Below, piece after piece: positions 16,202-26,339 of a stretch of 47,353 nucleotides of DNA. The notes under the pieces were generated by a model. It was not told the DNA's origin. It made no database searches and saw only the letters and a program-made list of their open reading frames with translations. Origin of the DNA: an uncultured Bacteroidales bacterium (GTDB lineage Bacteria; Bacteroidota; Bacteroidia; Bacteroidales; Bacteroidaceae); assembly GCA_902799655.1 (NCBI GenBank), contig CADCBH010000029.1, positions 1-47,353 on the forward strand, in the 5' to 3' direction. The position numbers were made by a program, and so were the translations under genes. Numbering within the stretch: the stretch's first letter is position 1; each line of letters starts with the position of its first letter.

Positions 16202-16232
16202 GACCCCGGCTTGCACTTCGCAGGTCGGGGTC
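16202..16232 (-). terminator. Hairpin downstream of htpG
   Basis: GACCCCG (16202-16208) and CGGGGTC (16226-16232) form a GC-rich stem just past the htpG stop. No T-run follows on the minus strand, so the assignment is tentative. Confidence 0.4.
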
Positions 16233-16282
16233 AATTATCCATCTCCAATCGGAGAGCCTTTATCTTGATAGATATGAGGCTA

Positions 16283-18302
16283 TTATTTGATCAAGTCAAC
16301 GCTACGCTTCAGGAATTTGTCGAGGGCCTCGCCCTTCAGCATGCCGTTCTGTAGCAATGCGAGGTCGATGAGCTGATGGATGATGTCGTTCTTGGCAGCG
16401 AAACCGCTGAGCACATCGTTCTTCTTGTCCTTCTGCTCCTGGACGGCCTTCTCGCACTCGGCCTTCATATCCTTGTCGTCCTGCGTCAGTTCGTCGTACT
16501 TCTTCTTGTCCTGTTGCTGCTGGATGGCGGCAAGACGGGCTTCCTGACCTTTCAGTTCAGAGACGATGGGTTTCAGGGCCTCTTCGGTAGATGACTTGCA
16601 GTCGTCGAGGACGCGCTTTACCAGCGGGTGGTCGCTATTGAGTACCATGTTGAACGAGTCGGGCATCTGTCCATAGAAGTTCATGCCAGGCTGGAAGCGA
16701 CTCATCTCCTTCATACGACGCATCCACTCATTCTGGGTGATAACCACAGGACGGGCCTCAGCACCAAGAGCATCTACCTGCACCATGAACTCTGCGTGGT
16801 CGAGTTTGGGCATCTGTGACTTGAAGACCTGTGACAAATTGGCAGAGTCGTCTTCGCTGAGGTCGCTCTTAGGTGCGTCGCTCTTCACGATGAGACGGTC
16901 GATGATGTCTGCATCCACACGGGTGAAACGGCTCTTCTCGAACTTCTGCTCCAGCGTCTGGATGGTAGGCACGTCGAGCTGTCCGTCGAGCAGCAGCACG
17001 CTGTAGCCCTTGTCCTGAGCAGCCTTGATGTAGGAGTACTGCTCGTCCTTGTCGGTAGCATAGAGATAGACGAGCTGGTCGTCCTTGTCCTTCTGGGCGC
17101 CCTCGATGAGGGTCTTATACTCGTCGAAGGTGAAGTACTTGCCCTCCGTATCCTTGAAGAGTGCGAACTCCTTGGCACGATCGTAGAAGCCCTCTTCCGA
17201 GAGGATGCCGTAGTTGATAAACAGCTTCAGGTCATCCCACTTCTCCTCAAACTCCTTGCGATTCTCAGTGAAGATAGCCTTCAGACGGTCGGCCACCTTC
17301 TTGGTAATATAGGTAGAGATCTTCTTGACCTCGCGATCACTCTGCAGATAAGAACGAGATACGTTCAGAGGGATGTCTGGTGAGTCGATGACACCATGCA
17401 GCAGCGTCAGGAACTCGGGTACGATGCCCTCTACCTGATCGGTGACGAATACCTGGTTGCAGTAGAGCTGAATCTTGTTCTTCTGCAGTTCAATGCTCGA
17501 CTTGATCTTGGGGAAGTAGAGGATACCTGTGAGGTTGAAGGGGTAGTCCACGTTCAGGTGAATCCAGAACAGGGGCTCGTCGCTCATGGGATAGAGCGTG
17601 CGATAGAACGACTTGTAGTCTTCGTCTTTTAACGTCGAGGGAGTCGATGTCCACAGTGGAGCAACATCGTTGATGATGTTGTCCTTTTCGGTATCTACCA
17701 TCTTCTTCTCGTCGCTCGACCACTCCTGCTTCTTACCGAAGGCCACGGGCACAGCCATGAACTTGCAGTACTTTGTGAGCAACTGCTGAATCTTCTCCTT
17801 CTCGAGGAACTCCTTGCAGTCATCGTCGATGTAGAGGATGATGTCCGATCCGTGGGCCTCACGCTCAGCATCTTCGATCTCGTAGGCGGGTGAGCCGTCG
17901 CAGCTCCACTTCACAGCCTTCGAGCCTTCCTTGTAGCTCTTGGTGATAATCTCCACCTTCTTCGATACCATGAACGAAGAGTAGAAGCCCAGACCGAAGT
18001 GTCCGATGATGTTGTTGGCATTGTCCCTGGTTGATGTACTTGTCGATTTCCTCCTCGGTCATGCCGATACCGTGGTCCGAGATGGTGATGGTGCCCTTGT
18101 CGGTATCCAGACTGACACGTACTGTCAGGTCGCCCAACTCCTCCTTATACTCGCCCTGAGCAGCCAGCGTCTTCATCTTCTGCGTAGCATCGACAGCATT
18201 CGATACCATCTCGCGCAGGAAAATCTCATGATCTGAATAGAGAAACTTTTTGATGACGGGGAAGATGTTCTCAGTAGTAACCCCGATGTTACCTTTTTGC
18301 AT
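16283..18302 (-). pseudogene. htpG: Hsp90 chaperone HtpG, disrupted by an internal deletion
   Basis: Two frames together give a nearly full HtpG. From ATG 18302 the first frame encodes 92 residues through SNAVDATQKM and SDHGIGMTEEEIDKYINQ, the ATP-binding part of the GHKL domain. The second frame resumes at 18025 with DNANNIIGHFGLGFYSS and runs 580 residues to the end. The missing stretch corresponds to the conserved start of the lid after INQ (about 14 residues). 41 lost bases would explain both the gap and the frame change, leaving a total of about 686 residues as expected for the family. Read as is, the N-terminal product ends at 17865 and lacks the middle and C-terminal domains. An internal ATG at 17971 would lack the ATPase site. 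Real mutation or assembly error cannot be separated here. Confidence 0.88.
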
Positions 18303-18416
18303 ATACTTTATTATTTTATTGATATTCGATGCCGAGGTGTTTGCAAATATCGTGCCAATCTCAGTGACTCCTGAAAATCCATATAAATTAGGATTGTGGG
18401 TGTGAAGGAAATTGAT

Positions 18417-18424
18417 TACCTTTG
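18417..18424 (+). promoter_or_regulatory. -7 box for the calycin-like gene
   Basis: TACCTTTG, 27 bases before the ATG at 18452. A clear -33 TTTG is not seen. Confidence 0.5.
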
Positions 18425-18451
18425 CACCCGATTTTAACCACATATAAAAAA

Positions 18452-19447
18452 ATGAAAAAGATTTTTGCATTATTATTCTTAACCACTGCCACGCTTTCAG
18501 CTATGGCTCAAGGCGGACACGGCGCTATGAAGTTTTCAGGAAAAGCAACCATTGAAGTAGGCGGACAAACCGTTTCTACACTTGTGACAGACACCGTGAC
18601 GTTTTCAGGTTCAGATATTACGTTGCCTGAGATGAGGTATGGCAACTTCGTGATTCCTGCTATTACCATTCATAACGTCCAGTATTCGATGAATGCGGCC
18701 ACAAGGACGGTGACTTTCCCTGACCATCAGTATATGGAGGAGATGACCGTTGACGGTGTGAAGAAAACGATTGTTGTCTCATCGCTGACGGGTTCTTATG
18801 CCCATGATGCCTTCAATACGTTTCAGCTGAGCGTCAGCCTTATGTATGGCGCTATGCCAATGCCGCTGACATATAGCATCACTGCTTATTATATTAAGGA
18901 TTATACAGACAAGTTGGACGTGAGCATCAATAAGGTATTCAACTATAGCGCTGAAAACGTGACCTACAGCGTTCGCAAATATCCTGATGGTGACAACACC
19001 CTGCTGGACGTCAGTGTTCCCAGCTATCAGCTGAGTGGTACACCTCTGGGTGATCTGACCATTGGCAGCTATATCGTCAAGGGTCTGGCTATGGACGAGC
19101 AGAAGGGTGGCTACTATCGTGACTATGCTGCTGACGGACTGACTATGCATTTCAAGTCTGTGCAGGACGGTAAGATAGGTTATGATGCTGATTTCGCTAT
19201 GAGTCAGGGCGATAACAGCATCCTGCTGGTATATGATGGCAGTAAAATCAAGGTGACCAATGCCTTCCACCCTGGTAAGATGCAATTCCCGATAGTAAGC
19301 ACCTTCCCTGGTCAGGCGACAGGCGTAGAAACCATCAAGATGGTGGAGCAGAACGACGCTCCCGCCTATAACCTAGCCGGACAGCGCACCACAGCTGGCT
19401 ATAAGGGTATCATCATCAAGGGCGGTAAGAAATATTTCCAGCGCTAA
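18452..19447 (+). CDS. Secreted calycin-like domain protein
   Basis: A 331-residue exported protein. The start at 18452 gives a clean signal peptide (KKIFALLFLTTATLSAMAQ). Two beta-rich repeats follow (about 20-150 and 165-290), matching the calycin-like family of Bacteroidetes. These are small lipocalin-like barrels of unknown ligand. The C-terminal AYNLAGQRTTAGYKGIIIKG resembles the short C-terminal segment seen in many Prevotella surface proteins. Its stop codon overlaps the ATG of the next gene (TAATG). The TonB receptor two genes on suggests a shared envelope role. Confidence 0.8.
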   Translation: MKKIFALLFLTTATLSAMAQGGHGAMKFSGKATIEVGGQTVSTLVTDTVTFSGSDITLPEMRYGNFVIPAITIHNVQYSMNAATRTVTFPDHQYMEEMTVDGVKKTIVVSSLTGSYAHDAFNTFQLSVSLMYGAMPMPLTYSITAYYIKDYTDKLDVSINKVFNYSAENVTYSVRKYPDGDNTLLDVSVPSYQLSGTPLGDLTIGSYIVKGLAMDEQKGGYYRDYAADGLTMHFKSVQDGKIGYDADFAMSQGDNSILLVYDGSKIKVTNAFHPGKMQFPIVSTFPGQATGVETIKMVEQNDAPAYNLAGQRTTAGYKGIIIKGGKKYFQR

Positions 19448-19752
19448 TGTATTTCACCGGTATCATCATTGCCGTCATGACGTTTCTGGCCATAGGTATA
19501 TGGCATCCTATCGTCATCAAGACAGAGTATTACTGGGGCACAAGGCCCTGGGTGGTCTATCTGTTGGTAGGCATCAGTTGCTGTGTGGCTGCACTCTTCA
19601 CGGAAAACGTCTATCTATCGTCGTTCCTGGGAGTCTTTGGCGCATCGGCACTGTGGGGTATCGGTGAGCTCTTTTCACAGAAAAAGCGTGTGGAGAAAGG
19701 ATGGTTCCCGATGAATCCAAAGCGCAAGCATGAATATACGGGAAAAGTATAA
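19447..19752 (+). CDS. DUF4491 membrane protein
   Basis: A 101-residue protein with three hydrophobic segments (about 3-22, 34-52 and 57-74), a HPIVIKTEYYWG turn and the closing KGWFPMNPKRK, matching DUF4491, a small inner-membrane family of unknown function. It is translationally coupled to the calycin-like gene and 21 bp before a TonB-dependent receptor. Confidence 0.85.
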   Translation: MYFTGIIIAVMTFLAIGIWHPIVIKTEYYWGTRPWVVYLLVGISCCVAALFTENVYLSSFLGVFGASALWGIGELFSQKKRVEKGWFPMNPKRKHEYTGKV

Positions 19753-19773
19753 CCAACACATACTACTATATAT

Positions 19774-22035
19774 ATGATAGGTAGATTATTGTTTTCAGGA
19801 GCATTACTCTTCATCTCCGCGATGGTTCAGGCTGAAGAGGTGAACGACACGTCGAAGGTGTTCGACCTGGACGAAATTGTCGTGGTATCGCAACCCAAGG
19901 ACGGACGTCTGTTGCGCCACCAACCCCTCAGCTCGACAGTGCTGACTCAACGCGAGATGCAGACGCTGGGAGTCAGCGACCTGGCACAGCTGTCACAATA
20001 CGTACCCTCGTTCTCGATGCCGCAATATGGCTCTCGCCTGACATCATCGATGTATATTCGCGGTATCGGTTCGCGCATCAACAATCCGGCTGTAGGCATC
20101 TACTATGACAACATCCCACTGATGTCGAAAGCGGCCTTCAATCACCATTTCTACCATATCGATCGTGTCGATGTGCTGCGTGGTCCGCAAAGCACCCTCT
20201 ATGGCATGAACACAGAGGGTGGACTGGTGCATATCTACTCTAAGAACCCCATGATGTATCAGGGCACTGATATCGCTATGGGTATCGGCACAGGACTGAC
20301 ATCGCATGCGGAGGTAGCCCATTTCCACCGTCCTACGGATAAGTTTGCCTTCTCAGCAGCAGCCTTCTGGAATGGCCAGCGTGGATTCTTCAAGAATCAG
20401 GAGCTGGACGAGTGGAACGACAAGCTACAGGAGGCTGGCGGAAAGATGCGTTTCATGTACCAACCGACCCAACGACTGACACTGGACTTGACAGCCGACT
20501 ACCAGTGGACCAGACAGAATGCGTTTCCTTATGGTCTGTGCGACGATGATGGCAATAACGTGGAAGACCCATGGACAACGCTGATGAACAGCTACAGGCG
20601 CCAGATGGTGAATACGGGTCTGAACATCAGCTACAAGACAGACAACTGGCTGCTCAGTTCGACAACATCATGGCAGTATCTGAGTGACCACATGGAGATG
20701 GACCAGGACTATCTGCCTGAAGACTATATGCACCTGACACAGATACAGAAACAGCAGGCGCTGACTGAGGAGATGATTCTGCGCAGTCACGGACAACGGA
20801 AGTGGCATTGGACGTTTGGCGTATTCGGATCGTACCAATGGTTGCGTACCGATGCGCCAGTGACCTTCGGCCCTGATATGAATGAAATGACAGCAGCTCG
20901 CATCATGTCGATGATGCCAGCATACGTGCAATCGATGTTCACCATTTGGGAGATTCCTGACTTCAACGTCACAGAGACCTTCCACACACCCTCAGCCAGT
21001 CTGGGCGCTTTCCATGAGTCAACGGTATCGCTCACCGACCGGCTGGATGTCACCTTAGGCCTGCGCTATGAATATAGTCAGGTGAAGATAGACTATAACA
21101 CCGCAGGACTGGTGGCGCTACACTATGCTATCCCTCCTTTAGAGGAGACCAACAGGTTGACTGCGTTGATAGCGAACGACAGTAAGCGCTCGTTCCACCA
21201 ACTGCTGCCCAAGGTGGGGGCAACCTACCGTTTGGATGACAGTGGCTCGAACATCTATGCTACCGTGTCTAAGGGCTATCGTGCCGGAGGATACAACATC
21301 CAGATGTTCTCTGATATCTATCAGTCGGAATTCATGAGCAAAGGAAAGTCGCTGAGCCAGGGTGATGTCACCATCAGCTACACCGATGAAGACTATAACG
21401 CCATTGACGAGACGATCAGCTACAAACCCGAGGAGTCGTGGAACTATGAGGCTGGTGCCCATCTGAACCTGCTGGACGGCAAGCTACACGCTGATATCGC
21501 CGTCTATTACATGAAGATCAAAAACCAGCAGCTGTCGATGATGAGTCCAGACTACAACTTCGGACGTATCATGGTGAATGCAGGAAAGAGTCACACGATG
21601 GGGTTCGAGCTATCGTTACGTGGTCGTGCCTTTGATGATTGTCTGGACTGGTTCTGTAATATGGGGGCTGTCAAGGCTAAATTCGACGAGTACGATTCCT
21701 ATAATGGCAACTCAATACCTTTTGTTCCATCAGCCACGTTCTCATTAGGGGTTAACTACCGTATTGACCATATCCTTGTGGGTGCTGACCTGAGCGGACA
21801 GGGCTATACAGAATGGAACGAAGCCAACACCTTCAGACAGAAGCCGTATGTGCTCTTAGGCGCACATGTAGGTTATGACTTCGGTAGTTGTAATGTCAAA
21901 CTCTGGGGACGTAATCTGACAAAAACCAAGTACAATACCTTTGCTGTAGAAAGCAAGGCTGCCGGTGAGGCACTACGCTTTGCGCAACGTGGTAATCCGC
22001 TTCAGTTAGGCATTGACTTAAATATACATTTGTAA
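19774..22035 (+). CDS. TonB-dependent outer-membrane receptor
   Basis: A 753-residue receptor with a signal peptide (about 1-20), a TonB-box-like segment (DEIVVVS, about 33-39), a plug domain (LAQLSQYVPSF ... YIRGIGSRINNPAVGIYYD ... VDVLRGPQSTLYG) and a beta-barrel ending in an aromatic-rich last strand. It has no N-terminal carboxypeptidase-like domain and no SusD neighbour. It is therefore closer to siderophore, cobalamin or heme-type receptors than to SusC glycan importers. The substrate cannot be told. It probably shares a transcript with the calycin-like and DUF4491 genes. Confidence 0.9.
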   Translation: MIGRLLFSGALLFISAMVQAEEVNDTSKVFDLDEIVVVSQPKDGRLLRHQPLSSTVLTQREMQTLGVSDLAQLSQYVPSFSMPQYGSRLTSSMYIRGIGSRINNPAVGIYYDNIPLMSKAAFNHHFYHIDRVDVLRGPQSTLYGMNTEGGLVHIYSKNPMMYQGTDIAMGIGTGLTSHAEVAHFHRPTDKFAFSAAAFWNGQRGFFKNQELDEWNDKLQEAGGKMRFMYQPTQRLTLDLTADYQWTRQNAFPYGLCDDDGNNVEDPWTTLMNSYRRQMVNTGLNISYKTDNWLLSSTTSWQYLSDHMEMDQDYLPEDYMHLTQIQKQQALTEEMILRSHGQRKWHWTFGVFGSYQWLRTDAPVTFGPDMNEMTAARIMSMMPAYVQSMFTIWEIPDFNVTETFHTPSASLGAFHESTVSLTDRLDVTLGLRYEYSQVKIDYNTAGLVALHYAIPPLEETNRLTALIANDSKRSFHQLLPKVGATYRLDDSGSNIYATVSKGYRAGGYNIQMFSDIYQSEFMSKGKSLSQGDVTISYTDEDYNAIDETISYKPEESWNYEAGAHLNLLDGKLHADIAVYYMKIKNQQLSMMSPDYNFGRIMVNAGKSHTMGFELSLRGRAFDDCLDWFCNMGAVKAKFDEYDSYNGNSIPFVPSATFSLGVNYRIDHILVGADLSGQGYTEWNEANTFRQKPYVLLGAHVGYDFGSCNVKLWGRNLTKTKYNTFAVESKAAGEALRFAQRGNPLQLGIDLNIHL

Positions 22036-22040
22036 TTAAA

Positions 22041-22100
22041 TAGCGGCAAATTAGTTAATAACGTTAAATTTAACGGAAATAATTAACTAATCTGCTGCTA
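22041..22100. promoter_or_regulatory. Long palindrome upstream of rprX
   Basis: Arms 22041-22059 and 22082-22100 match at 17 of 19 positions. The loop holds a perfect 14-bp palindrome, CGTTAAATTTAACG (22062-22075). It lies after the receptor gene and ends 18 bases before the rprX -7 box, so it may be a terminator, an operator, or both. Confidence 0.55.
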
Positions 22101-22117
22101 TGTATTATAAAATGTAT

Positions 22118-22125
22118 TACCTTTG
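22118..22125 (+). promoter_or_regulatory. -7 box of the rprXY promoter
   Basis: TACCTTTG ends only 8 bases before the rprX ATG (22134). Transcription would start within a few bases of the start codon, giving a leaderless or near-leaderless mRNA. Confidence 0.6.
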
Positions 22126-22133
22126 CCCTCGAT

Positions 22134-23687
22134 ATGAAAAAGTCAACGATTTGGACTATAGCATGCATTATGGGATTCTCATTCCTCGCATTGCTCTTCC
22201 TTCAGTTCTCCTATGTCGAGGAGATGGTGAAGATGAAGAAAGAGCAGTTTGACGAGAGTGTGAACCGAAGTCTCTATCAGGCATCACGCAACCTGGAGAT
22301 GAATGAGACCCTGCGCTATTTGGAGAAAGATGTCAACGAGACCGAACGCCGTGCCTTTACTCAGGATAGTATCATGGTTGACGGTCTGGGCTCAATCACA
22401 CATAGTCACCAGTTTGCAGTGGCTGCCGACGACGGTACCATTTACAGTTCATTCCAGGTGAAGGCACTGAAAATGAAGCCTGCCTCGGTGCCCAAGGCGA
22501 TGATCATGCGTAAAGACAAAAACTCGTTAGAGGATGCCACAAAGACCATGCAGGAAATTGTGCGCCAGCGTTATGTCTATCAGAAGGCACTACTCGATGA
22601 GGTGGTCTACAATATTCTGTATGCAGCCAGTGAGAAGCCTTTGAAGGAACGTATCAACTTCCGCATGCTGGATCACGACATCCGTACTGAACTGGCCAAC
22701 AACGGTATCAACATACCTTATCATTTCACGGTGTCCACTACTGACGGGCGCGAAGTTTACCGTTGTCCAGACTATGAAGAGAAGGGTAGGGAATATACCT
22801 ATCAGCAGACACTCTTCAACAATGATCCTCAATCTAAGAAAGGTGTAGTGAGGATTCATTTCCCTGAAATGAACTCCTATATTTTCTCCAGTGTCCGGTT
22901 CATGATTCCGTCAATTATTTTCACGCTGGTATTGCTCGTCACTTTCATCTTTACCATTGTCGTCATCTTCCGTCAAAAGCGTTATACAGAGATCAAGAAC
23001 GACTTTATCAACAACATGACGCACGAGCTGAAGACTCCTATCGCTAGTATCTCTCTGGCAGCACAGATGATGAATGATGATAGCGTCACCAAGAGTGAGG
23101 CAATGGCCAAGCACCTGAGTACGGTTATCGGAGACGAGTCGAAACGTTTGCGTTTCCTTGTTGAGAAGGTACTTCAGATGTCCATGTTTGACAAGCGCAG
23201 TGTGGTGTTTAATAAGAAGGAACTGGATCTGAACGAGATGGTTGAGACTGTTGCGCAATCCTTTAGCCTGCGTGTGGAACATACTGGCGGTAAGATATAT
23301 ACGGAGATTGAGGCTATCGATTCGGCTATTTATGTCGATGAAGTACATTTCCAGAATGCCATCACGAATCTGCTGGATAACGCCGTGAAATATCGCAAGC
23401 CTGATGAGCCTATCGATATCTATATCCGCACGTGGAACGACCACGAGAAACTATACCTCTCGATACGTGACACTGGTCAGGGTATCAAGCGTGAGAACCT
23501 ACGTAAAATCTTCGATAAGTTCTATCGCGTGCATACTGGTAACAAACACGATGTGAAAGGATTCGGTTTAGGTTTGGCCTATGTGAAGAAGGTTGTAGAC
23601 CTGCATCAAGGCGATATCAAGGCTGATAGTGAGTTGGGCAAAGGTACTAAGTTTACCATCTCACTGCCTATTCTGAAAGAAGAATAA
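22134..23687 (+). CDS. rprX: Sensor histidine kinase, RprX-like
   Basis: A 517-residue membrane sensor kinase with a transmembrane segment at about 6-24, a periplasmic domain of about 230 residues and a second transmembrane segment near 258-282. The HisKA motif NNMTHELKTPIAS has the phospho-acceptor His297. The HATPase domain shows DNAVKY, DTGQGI and GFGLGLAYVKKVV. Length and layout match RprX of Bacteroides, which with RprY responds to envelope or oxidative stress. The partner regulator follows 52 bp downstream. Confidence 0.9.
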   Translation: MKKSTIWTIACIMGFSFLALLFLQFSYVEEMVKMKKEQFDESVNRSLYQASRNLEMNETLRYLEKDVNETERRAFTQDSIMVDGLGSITHSHQFAVAADDGTIYSSFQVKALKMKPASVPKAMIMRKDKNSLEDATKTMQEIVRQRYVYQKALLDEVVYNILYAASEKPLKERINFRMLDHDIRTELANNGINIPYHFTVSTTDGREVYRCPDYEEKGREYTYQQTLFNNDPQSKKGVVRIHFPEMNSYIFSSVRFMIPSIIFTLVLLVTFIFTIVVIFRQKRYTEIKNDFINNMTHELKTPIASISLAAQMMNDDSVTKSEAMAKHLSTVIGDESKRLRFLVEKVLQMSMFDKRSVVFNKKELDLNEMVETVAQSFSLRVEHTGGKIYTEIEAIDSAIYVDEVHFQNAITNLLDNAVKYRKPDEPIDIYIRTWNDHEKLYLSIRDTGQGIKRENLRKIFDKFYRVHTGNKHDVKGFGLGLAYVKKVVDLHQGDIKADSELGKGTKFTISLPILKEE

Positions 23688-23739
23688 GAATACTAATAAA
23701 ATTAAATACTGAATTGTTAAATTGTAAATTATTTAGGTT

Positions 23740-24438
23740 ATGGACGAGAAACTGAAGATTCTTCTTTGTGAAGACGACGAGAACCTGGGCATGTTGCTCC
23801 GCGAGTATCTGGCAGCTAAAGGCTATATGGCAGAACTCTGTCCCGATGGTGAGGCAGGCTACAAAGCCTTCCTGAAGACCAAGTTTGATATCTGTATCCT
23901 CGATGTGATGATGCCTAAGAAAGACGGATACACTTTGGCTCAGGAGATCCGTCAGGCAAATGCTGATATCCCCATCATCTTCCTGACTGCCAAGACGTTG
24001 AAGGAAGACATTCTAGAAGGCTTTAAGATTGGTGCTGATGACTATATTACAAAGCCATTCTCCATGGAAGAGCTCGTATTCCGTGTAGAGGCTATCCTGC
24101 GTCGTGTACGTGGTAAGAAAAACAAGGAGAGTTCGGTATATCGCATTGGCGAATTCACCTTCGACACACAGAAACAGTTGCTGACTATTGGTGAGAAGCA
24201 GACCAAGCTGACAACCAAGGAAAACGAACTGCTCGCCCTGCTTTGTTCACACGCCAACGAAATCCTGCAGCGTGACTTTGCACTGAAGACCATCTGGATT
24301 GATGACAACTATTTCAATGCCCGTTCAATGGATGTATATATCACCAAGTTGCGTAAGCATCTCAAGGACGATCCGCAGATTGAAATCATTAACATCCATG
24401 GTAAGGGATACAAACTTATTTCACCTGAAGAAGAATAA
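23740..24438 (+). CDS. rprY: Response regulator, RprY-like
   Basis: A 232-residue OmpR/PhoB-type regulator. The receiver domain has the acidic pocket (CEDDEN, 10-15), phospho-acceptor Asp55 in LDVMMPKKDGY, and the conserved Lys in DYITKPF. The C-terminal winged helix (about 130-230) shows TTKENELLALL, SMDVYITKLRKHL and IHGKGYKL. It is the partner of the upstream kinase. A strong terminator follows. Confidence 0.93.
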   Translation: MDEKLKILLCEDDENLGMLLREYLAAKGYMAELCPDGEAGYKAFLKTKFDICILDVMMPKKDGYTLAQEIRQANADIPIIFLTAKTLKEDILEGFKIGADDYITKPFSMEELVFRVEAILRRVRGKKNKESSVYRIGEFTFDTQKQLLTIGEKQTKLTTKENELLALLCSHANEILQRDFALKTIWIDDNYFNARSMDVYITKLRKHLKDDPQIEIINIHGKGYKLISPEEE

Positions 24439-24455
24439 ATAGTGAAAGAATGTAT

Positions 24456-24494
24456 AAAAAATCGAGGATATTGCCATATTCTCGATTTTTTTTT
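24456..24494 (+). terminator. Rho-independent terminator of rprXY
   Basis: A stem built on AAAAATCGAG and CTCGATTTTT with inner ATAT pairing, followed by a run of T. It is A-T rich on both sides, so it could work in both directions. Confidence 0.8.
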
Positions 24495-24495
24495 G

Positions 24496-24503
24496 TACTT
24501 TTG
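24496..24503 (+). promoter_or_regulatory. -7 box for lepA
   Basis: TACTTTTG sits immediately after the T-run of the preceding terminator and 26 bases before the lepA ATG. Confidence 0.5.
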
Positions 24504-24529
24504 CAGTCTAATAGTGTTTTAAGGTAAAC

Positions 24530-26311
24530 ATGGACCATATAAGAAATTTCTGCATCATTGCACATATAGACCATGGTAAGTCAACATTGGCCGACCGTCT
24601 GCTGGAATACACCAAGACTATCCAGGTGACGGAAGGACAGATGTTGGATGATATGGAACTGGAGCGAGAGCGTGGTATCACGATTAAGAGCCACGCTATC
24701 CAGATGGAATATATGTACAAGGGTGAAAAATATATTCTGAACCTCATTGATACTCCGGGACACGTCGATTTCTCCTACGAGGTAAGTCGTTCGATAGCTG
24801 CCTGTGAAGGAGCATTGCTGGTGGTTGATGCTACGCAGGGCGTACAGGCACAGACCATATCAAATCTCTACTTGGCGATAGATAACAATCTCGAGATTAT
24901 TCCCGTTATCAACAAGATAGACATGCCCAGTGCTATGCCTGACGAGGTGGAAGACGAAATCGTAGAATTGATAGGCTGTGATCCGTCGGACATCTTGCGT
25001 GCATCTGGAAAGACCGGTGAAGGCGTTGAGGATATCCTGAATGCTGTCGTGGAGCGCATCCCTCATCCCGTTGGTGACGAGAAAGCCCCTCTGCAGGCAC
25101 TCATTTTTGACTCGGTGTTTAATTCATTCCGAGGCATCATTGCATACTTCAAGATTACCAATGGTGTGATCCGTCAGGGTGACAAGGTGAAGTTCTTTAA
25201 TACTGGCATGGAGTATGTGGCTGATGAGGTCGGTGTGCTCAAGATGGATATGATACCTCGTAAGGAACTCCGTACGGGTGATGTGGGGTATATCATATCG
25301 GGTATCAAGAACTCAAAAGAAGTCAAGGTAGGTGATACGATTACACATGTAGCCACTCCCTGTGATAAGGCCATCGAAGGTTTCCAGGAAGTCAAGCCAA
25401 TGGTGTTTGCTGGTGTATATCCCATTGATCCTGTGGACTATGAGAATCTGCGTGCCTCGCTTGAAAAGCTACAGCTGAACGATGCATCGCTGACCTTCGT
25501 CCCTGAGACATCTATTGCGCTGGGCTTCGGTTTCCGTTGTGGATTCCTGGGATTGTTACATATGGAAATCGTTCAGGAACGCTTAGACCGTGAGTTTGAC
25601 ATGGATGTCATTACCACCGTGCCTAACGTGACCTATATGTGCTACACGAAACAGGGCGAGGTGAAAGAGGTGCATAACCCATCAGGATTGCCCGACCAGA
25701 CGATGATAGACCATATCGAGGAGCCCTATATCAAGGCATCGATTATTACGGCTGCCGACTATATCGGACCGATTATGACATTGTGCCTCGATAAACGTGG
25801 TGAACTCATTGATCAGCAATATGTCAGTGGAAATCGTGTCGAACTGCGCTTCATGCTGCCATTGGGAGAAATCGTCATTGACTTCTACGACAAACTGAAA
25901 TCGATATCCAAGGGCTATGCCTCGTTTGACTACCATATCGATGGTTTCCGTCCCTCGAAGCTGGCCAAACTCGATATCCTATTGAATGGTGAGCCCGTTG
26001 ATGCATTGTCAACATTGACCCATCAGGACAATGCTGTGACCTTTGGTCGCCGCATGTGTGAGAAACTGAAGGAACTCATTCCGCGCCAGCAGTTTGATAT
26101 TGCCATTCAGGCTGCTATTGGTGCGAAGATTATTGCCCGCGAGACTGTAAAACAGGTGCGTAAGGACGTGACTGCCAAATGTTATGGCGGTGACGTAAGT
26201 CGAAAGCGAAAACTGTTGGAGAAGCAGAAGCGCGGTAAGAAGCGTATGAAGCAGATAGGCAATGTGGAAGTACCACAGAAGGCCTTCCTTGCTGTATTGA
26301 AGTTGGATTGA
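24530..26311 (+). CDS. lepA: Elongation factor 4 (back-translocating GTPase LepA)
   Basis: A 593-residue translational GTPase of usual length. G-motifs are HIDHGKSTL (11-19), DTPGHVDF (about 77-84) and NKIDMPSA (about 130-137). Domains II and III follow, then the LepA-specific C-terminal domain ending [20 protein letters not shown]. It acts on stalled or mis-translocated ribosomes. It has its own -7 box and is followed after 28 bp by a regulator gene on the same strand. Confidence 0.97.
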   Translation: MDHIRNFCIIAHIDHGKSTLADRLLEYTKTIQVTEGQMLDDMELERERGITIKSHAIQMEYMYKGEKYILNLIDTPGHVDFSYEVSRSIAACEGALLVVDATQGVQAQTISNLYLAIDNNLEIIPVINKIDMPSAMPDEVEDEIVELIGCDPSDILRASGKTGEGVEDILNAVVERIPHPVGDEKAPLQALIFDSVFNSFRGIIAYFKITNGVIRQGDKVKFFNTGMEYVADEVGVLKMDMIPRKELRTGDVGYIISGIKNSKEVKVGDTITHVATPCDKAIEGFQEVKPMVFAGVYPIDPVDYENLRASLEKLQLNDASLTFVPETSIALGFGFRCGFLGLLHMEIVQERLDREFDMDVITTVPNVTYMCYTKQGEVKEVHNPSGLPDQTMIDHIEEPYIKASIITAADYIGPIMTLCLDKRGELIDQQYVSGNRVELRFMLPLGEIVIDFYDKLKSISKGYASFDYHIDGFRPSKLAKLDILLNGEPVDALSTLTHQDNAVTFGRRMCEKLKELIPRQQFDIAIQAAIGAKIIARETVKQVRKDVTAKCYGGDVSRKRKLLEKQKRGKKRMKQIGNVEVPQKAFLAVLKLD

Positions 26312-26339
26312 TAAAAACCTAAGACCACAGTATATAGAA

